From Chromera velia (lineage: Eukaryota; Sar; Chromeraceae): a stretch of DNA of 58,600 nucleotides. The position numbers and the translations under genes were made by a program. Shown here in pieces: positions 25,645-38,644 of this stretch (its first letter is position 1; each line of letters opens with the position of its first letter). The stretch is taken from assembly GCA_018398765.1 (NCBI GenBank), contig JAHBMJ010005748.1, forward strand, positions 8,303-66,902. The letters are read 5' to 3'. Below the pieces are notes generated by a model, which was not told the origin of the DNA, searched no databases, and worked only from the letters and a program-made list of their open reading frames with translations.

Positions 25645-27617
25645 ATGTCTACGGCGTCTGCTTTCACGTCTGGTCTCAGTAAGTCTCTTCTATTTTCTTA
25701 ATTTGCCGGTAGATAGGGGAGTCCCTGCCTTTTTGCCCAAGGACACAGAAAGAAACCAACCAAAAAACTGTCGCCCCAACCCCTGACATACTGAACAGGC
25801 GATCTCTAGACAGATAAGCAGTCCGAGACCATCATTCAGTCAGCCAGTCAGTTCATGGGCGAGCCAGATAAACGCTCGACGGATTAATCGCTTGAGCTCC
25901 TCTCTCTGCCCTGCTGAGAGATCATCGCTCCATCGGTCATCCATCGCTCTGGGCCCGCAGCCCAAGAGACGACGACAAAACAAAAAGAAAAAAAGGGGGA
26001 GGAAAGGAAGGAAAGAAAAGAAGACAGACAAGAGAGACAGAAAGAAAGGCAAACAGAGAGGCAAAAAGAATGTATGAGAGGACGTTGCGTGAGAGAAAGA
26101 GAGATGAAGCCAGAGGCAGACGAGACAGACAAATGATTGCCAAGCAAATCGTAGGATGGATAAAGACGTTGTCTCTCTCCCCCACCCGGAGACAGAATAG
26201 AAAGGGAAGGAAGGAAGGGAGACCTTCTACTCACTATCGCTCTACCGTCTGAAAGAAACCACGTGGAACTCCGTGCCTCGTACCAGAGACTGCATGTGAG
26301 CTGTCTCAATCATTCATTCATCCATCCATCCACCCAAAGGGATGTATGAAATTCCAGTTCTCTCTCTCTCTCTTCCTTCCTTCCTCCCTTCCTCCGTTCT
26401 TTCTGGACTCATGGGTCCTTCACTGTCTTCGGAGCTCTCTCTCTTCGGTCCTCTCCCTAGCTCTCCCTAGCAGAAACAATTGTCTTCTGGCCCCTCCTCA
26501 CATGTCATGCCATACAGACCTGCAGACGTGACTCCTCTCCATGCAGGCCGCCAGTCGGCTCGATCCTTCTTCTGCCAGCAAAGCAAAAAGACAGCTAGGG
26601 AGGTAAGCTTGTGGGAGGGGGGGGCGAAAACGTCCACTGTGCTTCTTCAATTCATCCTTCCTTTCTTCCTTCCTTCGTTGCTTTGTCCCTTCCTCTTCGG
26701 AGTCTTTGATCTTCTTTCTCCCTGCATGTACCTGGCGAAGATTTGTGCCCCTCTTTCCTTTCTTCCTCATTCCGTTCTTTCTTTCTTTCATTCATTCATT
26801 CATTCATTTATTCATTCATTCATTCATTCATTCATTCATTCACTCATTTATTCAGTCGGTCGGTCAGTAGGTCAGTCAGTCGGCTGTCCATGCTTTCGAT
26901 CAGACAAGTGATATCTGGCCGTTCTTCTCTCTCATTCTTCGACCCGTGTAGGGAAGGAAAAAAAGATTCCCCCCCCCGCGGGTAGTGAAGAGAGAGGCGA
27001 AAGAATGAATACTGCAGGACCACAGTACAGTAGGTCGAGTTGACAGTCGACCAACCAATCAAGCATTTGTAGCACCGACTGGAAAAAGGAGAAAAGAGAG
27101 GAGGTTAGGCCTTTGGCCGAAATTATTCTCTCCTGCTTTTTCTTCTTCTTCGTCTTCTTTTTCTTCTCTTTCCTTCATCGGACGGACGAAGGAATGGATA
27201 AAAAGTCTCAAACGAATCCGGATTGAAGCAGTCCAATAAGGCATGCAGGCGGGCAGTGGCTTTTGTCGAAGGAAGACAGAAAGACACCGAGGAAGACGGA
27301 GAAATACCCCACCTCTCCTCTGGCAGGTAAGAGTTGAGGGGGGCACAGACCGAGAGAGACAGAGAGCAGAGGGAGGGAGGGGGAGGGAGGAGATAAGCAC
27401 GCAGCCAAAAGTGGAGGGGAAGGAAATGGAAATAAATGCAGTGGATCAACCAGCCATTCATTGATTCAACCTTCCACCTCGATCAGTTGATCGATCGGTA
27501 TTTGTCGAGCTGTTCCTCCCTCCATGCTTTCACACATTCAGCCATCTATTCTCTTCTCTTCCTTTCCTTCCTTGCTTCCTGTCCTTCTGAAAACAGATGG
27601 GCAAAACCACGAGCTGA
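25645..27617 (+). CDS. Doubtful small Arg-rich protein gene, four exons
   Basis: A phase-consistent chain can be drawn: exon 25645-25678 (ATG TCT ACG GCG..., donor GTAAGT), 26526-26602 (acceptor TGCAG, donor GTAAGC), 27249-27326 (acceptor TGCAG, donor GTAAGA) and 27597-27617 ending in TGA. The product would be 69 residues, Arg-rich in its third exon (RRKTERHRGRRR). No family is recognised. The introns are full of TTC, ATTC and purine repeats. Against it, the exons are short, the region is low-complexity, and an equally protein-like minus-strand ORF lies at 25840-25944. Treat the model as a hypothesis. Confidence 0.28.
26776..26856. repeat. ATTC tetranucleotide repeat
   Basis: About 80 bases of ATTC units, with a few ATTT and ACTC variants, passing into a GGTC/AGTC array to about 26882. 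Confidence 0.9.
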
Positions 27618-27669
27618 GCTGAGCTCGTTCCGTCACCACACGCACGTGCCTGAAAGCTTCTGATACAAG

Positions 27670-27707
<38 letters not shown>

Positions 27708-28127
27708 GTGACCAAAAATCCATCCCTGCGGGTAAACCTTCCTTTCCGCCTCGTGGACCGACCGCATCGATCGATTGATTTTTCCTCAACTGAGCCGCTT
27801 GAAGGAAAAGAAAGAAAGACTGTCTGCCTGCACGGACAGACCCCGACTTCCCTTTTCTTTCTTTCTTTGCGGATGTACGTCGATACGACAACTGGAGAGG
27901 AGAGGAGAGAGGGACGGAATGAGGTGTTTCTTTGACGATCTTTTTCCCCCTCCTTCCCTCTCTCTTTTCCGTTTTTGCGCAAGCATGTCAGTGAAGATCG
28001 TTTTTTCTTGAGACCCTTTTCCACACAACTGTTTTCGTCCTTCTTTTCTTTCAGAAGTCATCTTGCCACTTTCCTCACCATTCATTCACCGCCTGTTCTT
28101 TCTTTCAAATTTCGGTCTGTCTCTCTC

Positions 28128-31100
28128 TCACCACTTTTGATCTTTGCAGAGAGCAGAGAGGGGCACCGGTCGCACTCCGCCGGTCTTCGTTTTGAACCAC
28201 ACGACATGGGCGGTGCGCTTCACAATCTCTGTCTCTCCCTCTGCCCCAGCCGCCTCAGTCTTCCTCTCCGTCTGCCGGTCCTTAGTGTTGCTCTGATCCT
28301 CCACAGACCCCCGAAGTCCCCTTCTCCAACTACAGTTACCCTCGTCGCCTGCCTTTGCCTCCCACTCCCTCTCGCCCTCTCTTTCCAGGGCCACAGAGAC
28401 ACGTCCACCCCGTCTCCCCCTCTCCTCAGACCTTCTGAGGGAACCCCCCCGGGTCTCATCAGAGTAGCTGGAAGAGAGAGAGGACACTGCCAGTCCTCCT
28501 GACTTGGCTGCGGAGGTCGAGAAGGAGCACAACGTGCTGACGTCCTCCTCGCCCACGCCCCCCTTCTCTTTCTCCATCTCCTTCTGGGAATGAGAGGGAG
28601 AGTGAGACACAGAGAGAGGACCCACAGCCACAGGATCTCCAAAATCTGCACATTGAATATATGCATGAGTTCGTTCGTTCACGCACTCTGTGGATATGAA
28701 TTTGACTGACAATCTCTCTCTCTCTCTTCTCTCTCTCTCACACACACACATGCACTACGCACTTCCTGTTCGCATGTCTCTTCCATTCAACCCAAGCTTT
28801 TCTGACTGCTGTTCTTCTCCTTTTGTCGCATTGAAATTGCGTGTTTGTGTCTGTGAGTGTGAGCGTGCGTAGGAGGGAGAGACAAAAAAACTCAATCGGT
28901 CAGTCAGTCTGCCCGTCTCTCTCTCTGTCGGACTGTCTGACCTCTCTTCCTCCTGTCGCTGTCCCCGTGTGCGTGTCTGCAGAGGCTGCCGGCCTTGCAC
29001 AGTCCCCTTTGCCAGAAGACGCACAGCTCGGTCTTCCAGAGCTCGGGAGTTCCCCGTAGCTCGGACAGACTGTGCGCATACCTGCAGGGACAAACAAACA
29101 AACATGATCGACAATAAAGCATGCAACAGCACAGACTGAAGTAAGTGCATGTTTGCAAGCTATTAATAGAATAAGCAAGCAAGGATGGAAGAACATGCCG
29201 GTACGTTATGTGTGCGCACGTGCACCTGCATGCACGGATCCGGGAGGTGAGTCGGTGAGTCATCAATGCAGTCGATGCGCTTGCTCAGTCTCGCCCATTT
29301 CCAGTCCATGTGTGTGAAGTAAAAACACAGAGAGACAGACAGACTCATGCATGGTGGTGGGCATGCCCTTCGACTCAACTGCTGCAGATAGATAGATGGG
29401 TGCAGAGGTGTGTGTCATGCTCATATGAATGAATGAAGTGGGGTCGCCGAGAAGAAAGAAGAAGGCAGGCAACCGGGGAGACTTTCAGGAGACGGGCAGA
29501 GGAACTAGGGGGGTATTTGGCCAACGGAAGTTTTTCAGGAAGGGACGATGTGTGAAACAAGGTGTGTATGACGATGACTGAACTGACGGACTTGCAATCC
29601 CCTGCTTCACGCATGCACCTGCAAGAACGAACAGAATGGAAGGAAGGAAGGCACACCCACCAAGATGCATCATGGGTGGACAAAAACAAAGGCATCGATC
29701 GAGCCAGAGAGGTTTTCGTCATACTGCACCCCCATGCATGCAAGAGGGGAAAGAAGGGGGGGAAGCAACGACACCGCTACATGCAGATATCATTTGGAGT
29801 CCGTAGGTGTCCCCGGACCCCGGGACTCGACAAGCAAACAGAAGAAAGGAGAACCGGCTTTGATGGGAAGATTTTCATAATGTCGAAGAGTACCATGCAG
29901 CCAGCAGAGTCATGCATCCTCTTTCACGTCATTTGGATTTTCTCTTCACCTTAGTGACTTTTTTCTTATTGAAACACAAACTCTGCATGCATGCATCTAT
30001 CTGACGAACGAACGAACGCACGCACCTCCCGTGTCTCATCATGGGGCAGAGAGAGGTCTTGAACCTTCGGTTGTGCACGGGGCCGGAGAGACAGCCTGCG
30101 AAGGGGGTGGCTTCCTTCGGGTGACTGAAGGGACAGCGGGAACCTCGCTTGCACTTGCCCTGCATGCATACAGATATGGTGCAGTCAGCCACTCGGTCAG
30201 TCGTTTTCTCATGCATGCAGCCATACAGACGCACTTCCCACCCAATCTGACAAGCAGCGGCCAGGGCCCCTCTGCTGACAGACACCAGTCTTCTCATGCG
30301 CATGGGCGTGCCTTCTTTTCTCTTCACCTCTCTCAAACCCTCTCTGCTTACAGATGCTGTCAAGTCTGTGTCTGAGACTGAAGTGGCATCTCTTTCTCTC
30401 TCTCTCCCTCCCTCTCTCTCTCTCTCACACACACACACACAATCCCACATGGCAGAGGTGCTCCCCATGCAAACACATAAACCGTCCTTGACAGGCCAAA
30501 ACCACGAAGAGAAAAGCTCAAAAGTCCCGCATTCGCCCTCAGCGTTGTCTTGAAAGAGAAGAAGGGGAAGAAAACCTACCACAAGCCAGAATCGGCAGAT
30601 TCCCTCTTCCTCCCTCTCGGCGGCTTCTGCTGCTGCAGCCACAGCCCGGGCTCTGGTGGCGTCTCTGTCGTTTTCCCTCTCCACCTCCTTCTCTGTATTG
30701 GAGAGAGAGAAGGCGCGTCTGTGGAGGCCCACCCCTGCCTGGTTCCTCCACCCGTCTTCATCTTCGGCCCCCGAATCGTCCCATGCATCGTCTGATCTCT
30801 TCTTCTGTTGCTTCATCAGCCTCACCGGAGAGTCGGAGGAGACGGTGTCGGAGGCGCCGTCTTCCTCTGTATTCGGGGTGCTCCGTTTCGTCACGTCCTC
30901 TTCGTCCTCCGCTGCAGCTGCTGCTGAGGGGCTTCGGGAAAGGGAACGGCACTCCGTCCTGGGGGCGTCTGTCTCTTCGTCTTCCTCTTCCTCGTCGTCC
31001 TCGGTTCGTTGTGCGGACATGGGGAGAGAAAGGGGGGGGCAGATGAGATCAGAAACCCCGGCGACAGAGAGGACAGTAGCGGGAACAGAGGGGGTGGGGG

Positions 31101-31497
31101 AGAGGGGGCAGACAGTGGAAGCTCTGGCGAGACAGCCCGGGGAAGGCGGGAGGGGAATGTCGTCCTTTTGGAGAATCTTCGCGGACGTCTCGTTGATCTC
31201 CTTCGTCTCTGATATGGGAGGGAGTGGCTCGTTTGCGGGCTTCGTCCTCCTCTGCTGCTGTTGGCGCATGCGCACCGGTAGGATGTCGGCATCCGTGGAC
31301 AAAAGCCATCTAGATCCTCCGATAGCATCAGGGGGCTTAGGGGAACGAAATTTGAGAGCAGGAAAAGGGTTTGTGCCGGTCTTGGTTGTCTGCGAGCCGT
31401 TCTGAAGCGTTCGAGTGGGTGTGAAGGACCGGGAGACAGGGGCGTCGGATGTCGAAGCGGCGACATCCGCAGTCGTATCAACGGACACAAGAGTCAT
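28128..31497 (-). CDS. Protein with three tandem CCCH zinc fingers, five exons, 578 aa
   Basis: Exons: 31497-30580, 30159-30026, 29618-29592, 29081-28942, 28645-28128; the total of 1,737 bases is an exact coding length ending in TGA. Fingers span splice junctions: finger 1 Cys301-x7-Cys309-x5-Cys315-x3-His319 (exons 1/2), finger 2 Cys344-x7-Cys352-x6-Cys359-x3-His363 (exons 2/3/4) and finger 3 Cys380-x7-Cys388-x5-Cys394-x3-His398 (exon 4). Fingers 2 and 3 have KTSLC/KTELC lead-ins like those of tristetraprolin-type RNA-binding proteins, so binding to mRNA with a role in stability or translation is likely by family. The first 300 residues and the tail are low-complexity, rich in Ser, acidic and Arg residues. 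The start is the first ATG of an open 306-codon exon. It is transcribed divergently from the gene at 32323. Confidence 0.88.
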
Positions 31498-32322
31498 GAC
31501 TGATTCCCGTGACGTGTATCAATCACAATGGACTTCTTTGCCACTCTCTGTGACTTCTCGTTTGGCCTTCAGAACCCGCGGCCAGGTCGTCTCTCAGACT
31601 GAAAGGCCTATTGCAAACACTTTCCGGAAATCGAAGCTCTCAAATGGCAAATTCGGGAAAATTGGTGCGGGCGCACTCGGCCGATGAGCAACAACTACCT
31701 GAGACAGCTCTGGCGTCTGGTTACACTGTGGTACATTCACACATCAGTGGTCTGTCTATCTGCGTGTGATTCTGCCCCTGCATACTGATCGTTACTGACC
31801 CGGCGGGCCGCGCGACGCGTCCCCGGCCGGGGCCCGCGCGTTCATATGGGCGCAAAAATTTGTGTCTCACAAAAAGCAGATCGCGCGCTAATGCGCGCGC
31901 GCAGCGGCTATTTTCAATTTGGACGTCTTCTATTAAATAAAACACATGCATGCAGCTATACACATTGTCGACCGATCGAGTTCGAAGTATATCGATCGCT
32001 TTTCGATCATTCCACAAGCAATGTAGAGAAAAAGCGTCAAAGTTCTCGTCTGCAGACCAAGAGAGCTGGGACGCATGCAGGAGAGAAGCACGAAACAGCC
32101 ACTTCACGTCTGTTTTGCATGCGATTTGAAGGTTCGTCTGTTGTGCGCTGCAGCTCTGCCTTTTGACTTTCTTCACTGTGTCCAGGAGTCCAAGAGGAGG
32201 ATAGCCACACGCATTTCGCTCACTCAGACCGCGTCTTAATCCCACGCAAAAACGCGTCCTTAGAAGAAACGCTTCTGAAAGACAACCACAAACAACACCA
32301 TTTGAAACAAACGAAACAAAAT
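31498..32322. promoter_or_regulatory. Shared upstream region of two divergent genes
   Basis: These 825 bases separate the ATG of the minus-strand CCCH gene from the ATG of the plus-strand coiled-coil gene. They contain a GC-rich, partly palindromic block at about 31800-31845 (CCCCGGCCGGGG core) and alternating GCGC runs near 31885-31910. No ORF with coding character is seen. A two-way promoter role is inferred from position only; no TATA-like element could be assigned. Confidence 0.45.
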
Positions 32323-35300
32323 ATGACTTCTCACTTATCCTACGCCCCCAAAATGAACCTCAATCGTCTGAACATACCCAGTTTGCACTTGGACGCAGCC
32401 AACAACAGACGGTCCCTCAAAACGCATTCTGCACAAACAGAGAGGCCGAAAAAGAAAGCCCACCCAACCGCGACCAAGTCCAAGACTAATAAACAGGGAG
32501 CACGAATTCTTCGAACTGCGCGATCGTCAGTAGGCGAAGATCTCAATCGCCTCTCTCTCTTCAAACTTGAGCAGAACGACGACAAAGCCTTCAATTCTGC
32601 GAGCACTCCTCAGCCAGGCCTCATGGAGCTGGAGGATGGTTCACCGGAGAGAGAGACTGGCCGCATGTCCTTCCACCCCCAGGCAAACAACACCGCCCGG
32701 ACAGGTCACGGCAACAGCAACACCAACAGCAACGGAAGACTCCATCCGCCCGTAGGAAGAAGAATGGGGGGGGAGGATCCAGGCGCACAAAGCCAGGTCA
32801 GCAAAGAATTTCTGTCTCACCAGCAACAAGTGTGCGATTGAATGTACTTTTACAAGTAAATCTGTGTGAGTCTGAAGAACTGATTGCGACCGTATCGAAA
32901 ATCCGCATGTGCGGAAATCAGAGTCCAATTAATTGCGGCTTTATGACTCTGCCCAAGCCTATGTGTCTCGTTCCTGGACTCTTCTTGTAGGATGGCCCTC
33001 TCGCTTGGGTAAAAGTTGTGTACGTGCATGAATTTCTATCTGTGTGGAGGTGGGTGTGCATGTGCCTGTTCGCGGAAGAGAAAGTGCATTTCCCCTCATT
33101 TTGCGTGAGAGTTGTTCATGAACGCCTTTCTTCGTCGGGGAGCCCTGCCTGAACCTTTTTTTTCAATCACCTCTCGATCATCCAAGGTACTCTTCTTGCT
33201 CCCGTCTGTACGTGTAAACGCAAGACTTGGCCTGTGCATGCAGTTTGTTTCTGCACGAAAGGGAAGTGATAATGCCATGCTGTCTGATTTCACTGGCTTT
33301 GACGTTTTTTCTTCGTGGGTCGATGCAGCGTACGCACTCTCTCCAGCTCCCCGTGTTCTCTCGGGCGGAAGTCGAAAAGTCGTGGACGATCCAACTGGAA
33401 GACCTGCAGAGACAAGTGGTCGATTTTTCGGACTTGAAGGACTCTCTGGTCGGTTTTTTGCTTTTTGAATTCTTCTCTCTTTTTCTCTATTTAAGTCTCT
33501 TGTCTTCTCTTTTTGTATTCACTTCTTTCCTTTCCGTTCGTCCAGTTGTTTCTTTCGTTTTGTTGGAGGGATGCGTCGATCTCGTTTTCGCGTTCTATAT
33601 TCTGCGCTTTCTACTTTCTCTTTGCATTGTCTCGTCTCCTGCTTATGTACTTATCTGTCTGCCTTAGAGAATATCTTTGCCGTTCTATCTGTTGGTCTCT
33701 CTTAGATTCGACGCATCTCCATCCTCAAGGATCAACTGGCTCAAACGTTCCGCGAAAAGGAGGAAGAGGTCCGTCGGCTGCCCCGCATCAAACGCCAAAC
33801 GCCTGTTTTTGTCTACCGCTCCATTGGCCTCCCTCCCTCCCTCCCTCCCTCCCTCCCTCCCCCCCCAGCAAGAGCGAATCATATGATGAGCGCAAAGCGC
33901 AGAATTCTAGTCGCAGACAAGTACATGAGCACATTTATTTTTCTTGCTGTTTGCACCGGCCTCCCCATCTACTTGCTTGCTTGCTTGCTTTCAGCTTGCC
34001 CACAGCACCCGTCAGAGTCTGCTGCTCGAGAAGGAGACGGGGAGACGACGAAATCTGATGAGACGACTGGAGGAATCGGAACTCGCAAGAAAGGAGCTGC
34101 AGGTCCGTCCGAGCTAGATATATGATGAGTTGCATGCATTCATATCGGTTGCTATTTGGAGCATGAAGGGGTGCATGCACATGTTCACATCCCGTACACA
34201 GAATGGTCAGTCAGTCAGGCCGGTGATACCCTGAGAGACGGGCGGACGGACAGATGAATGAGTGAGTGAGTGAGTGAGTGAGTGCATTGCCTGCGTGCGT
34301 GCGTGCCTGCGTGCAGGATCGCCTTATGGATGTGAGGAGGGCACAGATTCGAGACGGTTGGGGGGCTGAGTTCACATCGGGAGATTCACCGGAGCTGGAG
34401 ATCGCCAGACTAAAGGTGAATAAATGGCTCGGACAGGCAGGCAGGCAGGCAGGCAGACAAACGAGGCAGGCAGGGAAAGGAAAGGGGTGTATTGGATCCT
34501 GTCTGGATCTGCGCGGGTCCACGCAGAGAAGGATTGCTGTGGCCACTGCTGCACCTTTCATTGATATGCTGCTGCTTTCAACAGCGTGTTTATCGCAATG
34601 TCACTGTGTCACTCTGTGGGTCTGATCATCCATGAGTTCGCTCTCTCTTCTCTCATGCAGGCTTCAAATCTGGAATTGGAGGCCGTGGTCTCGCAGCAGC
34701 GGGCAGAGGGAGACAGGGAAGCACTGCTGCGAGAACTTCAGAAAGATCTGGAGGTCTGTCTGTCTTTCTCTGTATATATATGTATATATATACATATGTA
34801 TATAGAGAGAAAGAAACACAAAGACAGAAAGAATCGAAAACAGTCAAAGGAGAAAAAGACTTCAGAAATTCTGTGTATTTGTTGTTCCCCTTGACCACAC
34901 GGAAGTTCCAAGTGAGGGAGGGAGGGAGGCATCCAGGCAGTCGGGCGGGTACATCACAAACGAGAGAGGAAGGAAATTTTTCTGCATACCCTATCCACTT
35001 ACCTGCATCTCTAGGTCATTGTGAGGGGGGACTTGAATTTGAACAAACACATCTGGAGTCGCGTGCGTGCGTCACCTTTTTGGCATGGCGGTGCTGACTT
35101 TTTCCTTCCCAGTCTTTCGATCTCGTTTTTGTTGTCTGGAAGATGTCCTCCTCTCCTCTCGGTCGTCTCCCTTGCCCCCCCCCCTCTCTCCATAGGTCCA
35201 GAAGGCGATTGCGGAAGAGAGGGCTGTCGAGCTCGCAGAGGCAAAAGCACAGGCTGCACATGCGAGACAAAAGGTGGGCAGGAAGAGGAAGAGAAAAAAA

Positions 35301-38183
35301 GTTAAACATTTTTTATCTGCTCTTCTGTGCTGACCTGTGCTCTCTGATGTCACCTCCCGAGCTGTTGTGACTGCAGCAAAACTTTCCACCTGCTCCTTTC
35401 GATTTTTGGTTCGTTGCCAAGAAGACTCCTGACAGGCAGAGAGAGACATATTGGGCGATCCAGAAGGGGGTAGCCAGGGTAGAGAGTTTTTCTTTTCCCC
35501 CTTTCTTCGCTCCTCTTTTCTGCCTGCTTTCCTCTGCATCTTCACCTGCCTGCTTGCCTTCGGTCCTGACTGCAGGCGGACCTCTTCGACGAAATGGAAA
35601 GGGTCAGGCAATCAGGCAGGCAGTCAGACAGACGATTTCAAGGGCAAGCAAGAACGAGACAAGAAAGCAAAAGCAGGGAGGGGGGATGGCGTGGGTCGGT
35701 TGATATCCCTCCGTTCAAGTAGACAAACGCTCGATCGACAGTGCAGTGACCTCTCGGCTCAGAAGCCGGGAAAGCACATCCGCGAGCACATACACATACA
35801 CACACATATATATATAGAGAGAGAGAGAGTTACAAATATATACATATACATGCACAAAAACACATACACACACACAAGAGGGAGAAAGAGTGAGTGGGTG
35901 AGTGAGTAAGGGAGGGAAGGAGGGAGGGAGAAACGCAGGAAGGGCCAGAAGCGGACAGTCAGGAACGCGAAAAGGCAAGCAGAGTCTGGAGTGGAGTAAT
36001 TGTAAGTGTCATCTTTGCAGACAAAAGAGGGGGGAGGGGAGTCGGAGGCGATTGCCCTCAGACGGCACAACAAAAATCTTCGGGAGAAGTATGAGACCCT
36101 AAAGCAGCAAGTGCAGGTCGGTCAGTCGGTCGGTCACTTTCAAGCAAGTCGTCCCCCTTTTTCTTTGCTTGTTCACTTTTTGAGTCCCGTTTTCGTTTGT
36201 TTCTCTTTTGGTCATATTAACACATCTGTTGCAGTTGCGAGTGCAATTTTTGCAAGACACATGATCGCAGACCTTCTTCTTCCCTCCCACCTAGTCCTTG
36301 TCTTTTTTTTGTCTGCGCCGCCTTCGCTCCCTCCTCTCTCCCGTGCTTGTTGCAAGGTGCTTTCCTCTTTCTCAACTACGCCACGCAAGAAAACAAAAAT
36401 CACCTCTCTCTCTCTCTCCCTCTCTCTCTCCGTATCTCTCTCACGCACGCACAGATGCGTATACACAGCCCTCATGCGAGTAAAAGTGAGCCGGCGCACC
36501 CACGACGCCGAAGCACACCAACCTGAATCGATGCCGCAGCGCATCTCTCTCTTGTCTTTTTGGTCGTTCCGTCCTCACGCAGCTCGCTTTTTGGTCGGAG
36601 AGGAGAAGTGGTTAAGGGTTCACGAGGTAACTATACATGAAGGTATCTGCAGAATATATCAATCAAATCACTACAGAACCCATGTCAACAATTTCGATTC
36701 ATCCTGCAGGTGGCGTCCCAGTGCGTGAAGGGTGTGTGCATGGCTGCATTGACACACCACGCGAACACGAACCTGACAGCGGGAACGTCCGGTCCCTCGG
36801 CAGCAGAGAAGGACAGGGGGGGGCAGAGGGGAAGGAGACAGTCGCAGGCCGACAGGGAGAGAGAGGAAGCGCAAACGGAGGCGATCATGAAGGCTCTGGA
36901 GAGACACCTGGCACCTGCCAGAAGCCTGGGACTGGGTGTCGAAGGTGCGTGGGTCACTTAATTGGACCTCTGGCTTCTTTCTCTGTCTGTATATACTTCC
37001 TTATTTGCTTACGTTTGTACACCTGCTTGCAAGGTTGTATGTGTGTGTGTGTGTGTGTGTGTGTTTGCGCACGTATGTGTGCACACATACTTGTTTGCGA
37101 TAGAGGGGCGAGAGAAAGAGGGAAAATGTTTATGCGTGTGCGCATGTTTTTGTTTATGACGCGTGTGTGTGTTTGTGTGCAGAGTTGCACGGGCAGCTTC
37201 AGAGGGGACATGTGGAAGCCCTGGGTCTCTCCTACAAGAATGTTCAGCAGAAGGTGGAGGTGGACAAACGGGCGCAGCAGGAGGTGGGGGGGGCATGGGG
37301 CCTCTTCGGGGGCGGGGGGGGTCCCTCGCGTGGCTCTTCACCGGGAGGGCTGGAGGAGGAAGAGAAGGGGGAGGGGGCCGCCGTGGCTGGAGGACCCCCG
37401 CAGGAGACGCACCCCCCAGAGCAGCATGCACCGCCGAAAGATGCCTCGTTTTCCTCCTCATCTTCAGCATCTGCAGCTGCTGCTGTCGCGGTGGAGGGTT
37501 GGTTTGGGGGAGGGCTGCCGGAGGAGGCAGGACCGGGGGACGCGTCCGGGTCTCCGTGTGTCTCCCGAAGGGGGGGGGGAGAAGGGGAGTATGAGGGGGA
37601 CATTTCAGACCTAGCAGACAGGGGGGGAGAGAAGGAAAAGGAAAAAGAGAGTGGGGTCGACGAAGATTTTCTGTTGGGTACAGAGGACGAAACAAAGGCG
37701 GCCCTTTTCATTCAATCGGCTTTCCGAAAGAAGAAAACTCTGCAAGAAATCCCCTCGAAGGCAGAGATTCCGGCAAATGAAGAGAAAGAGGAAGGGGAAG
37801 TGAGAGATGCAAACGAGATAGACAGAGAGGAGGGGGGTGGTGATCCTTCATCTTCCTCTTCCTTCCCACCGGACGGGCCAAACGGAATTGAGAACGAAGA
37901 GAAGGGCAATGAAGAGTCGAAGGAATTACGTTCTACTTTCTCTGAAGGTAAAGAGGAGACAGAGAAGAATCTTGCCGATGCAGTCTCGAGCTCCGTAGAG
38001 AGAGAAGAGAACGAGAACGACGAGGACAGAAAGTTTGCCAGTGGTGAAGGAAGAGAAGCTGAGAAAGACGATGAAATTGACGCAGACTTCCTTCAAGGCA
38101 CTGAGGATGAGACGAAAGCCGCTCTGTTCATCCAGTCCGCTTTCCGAAGAAAGAAAACCAACCAGCAGTTGCAAGAAGGGTGA
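32323..38183 (+). CDS. Coiled-coil protein with duplicated IQ-like motif, 12 exons, 831 aa
   Basis: Exons: 32323-32796, 33329-33448, 33706-33768, 33995-34102, 34317-34415, 34661-34753, 35196-35273, 35377-35478, 35576-35602, 36021-36116, 36710-36944, 37183-38183. They sum to 2,496 bases, an exact coding length ending in TGA. Exon 1 is Ser/Asn/Thr-rich and basic; exons 2-11 are mostly heptad-like coiled coil (for example LEDLQRQVVDFSDLKDSL). The last exon is Gly- and Glu-rich, and it carries two near-identical blocks, DEDFLLGTEDETKAALFIQS and DADFLQGTEDETKAALFIQS, each followed by AFR(K/R)KKT. FIQSAFRKKK fits the core of a calmodulin-binding IQ motif. A cytoskeletal or basal-body role is possible but unproven. 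The ATG has an A-rich upstream context; the in-frame codon at 32302 is TTG. Confidence 0.86.
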
Positions 38184-38644
38184 CAGACAGGACTGGCTGC
38201 AACACTAGGAAATTGCATAGTTGCGCAGTAAATCTAGAAAAGACCGAGCGGAAGCCAAAAAAAAGAATTTAACGCGCGGAAGACTCGGGCAAAGAAAAAG
38301 TTGTGATCAAAGTGATCAAACTTCGTGTAGAGAGAAGGAGAAAACGGTAAAAAAAAGACTTGTAATTTCTTTTTTGTGATTAAATTCAATTAAATTTGGA
38401 AAGTTCTACAGGAAAAGTTTCTAGGAAAAGTTTACTATTTTTCTTAAAGTGGGTTTCTTATACAGTTCAATAAAATCCCAATTTAAGTCTTATATAAACT
38501 AAATTCAGTTAAATAAACAAAAAACTTCAGAAAAGCCCCTCGAAAAGCTACTACTGTGTTAGTCCTTATATAAGTTTGTTTTAGCCTTTAGTCGATTTAG
38601 ACGGTAAATAATTTAATTTATGGAACATTTCACATACATAAACA

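Noticed and set aside
25840..25944. Minus-strand ORF (MDDRWSDDLSAGQREELKRL...) resembling a last exon
   Set aside because: Protein-like but no upstream exons in phase could be found; it overlaps an intron of an equally doubtful plus-strand model.
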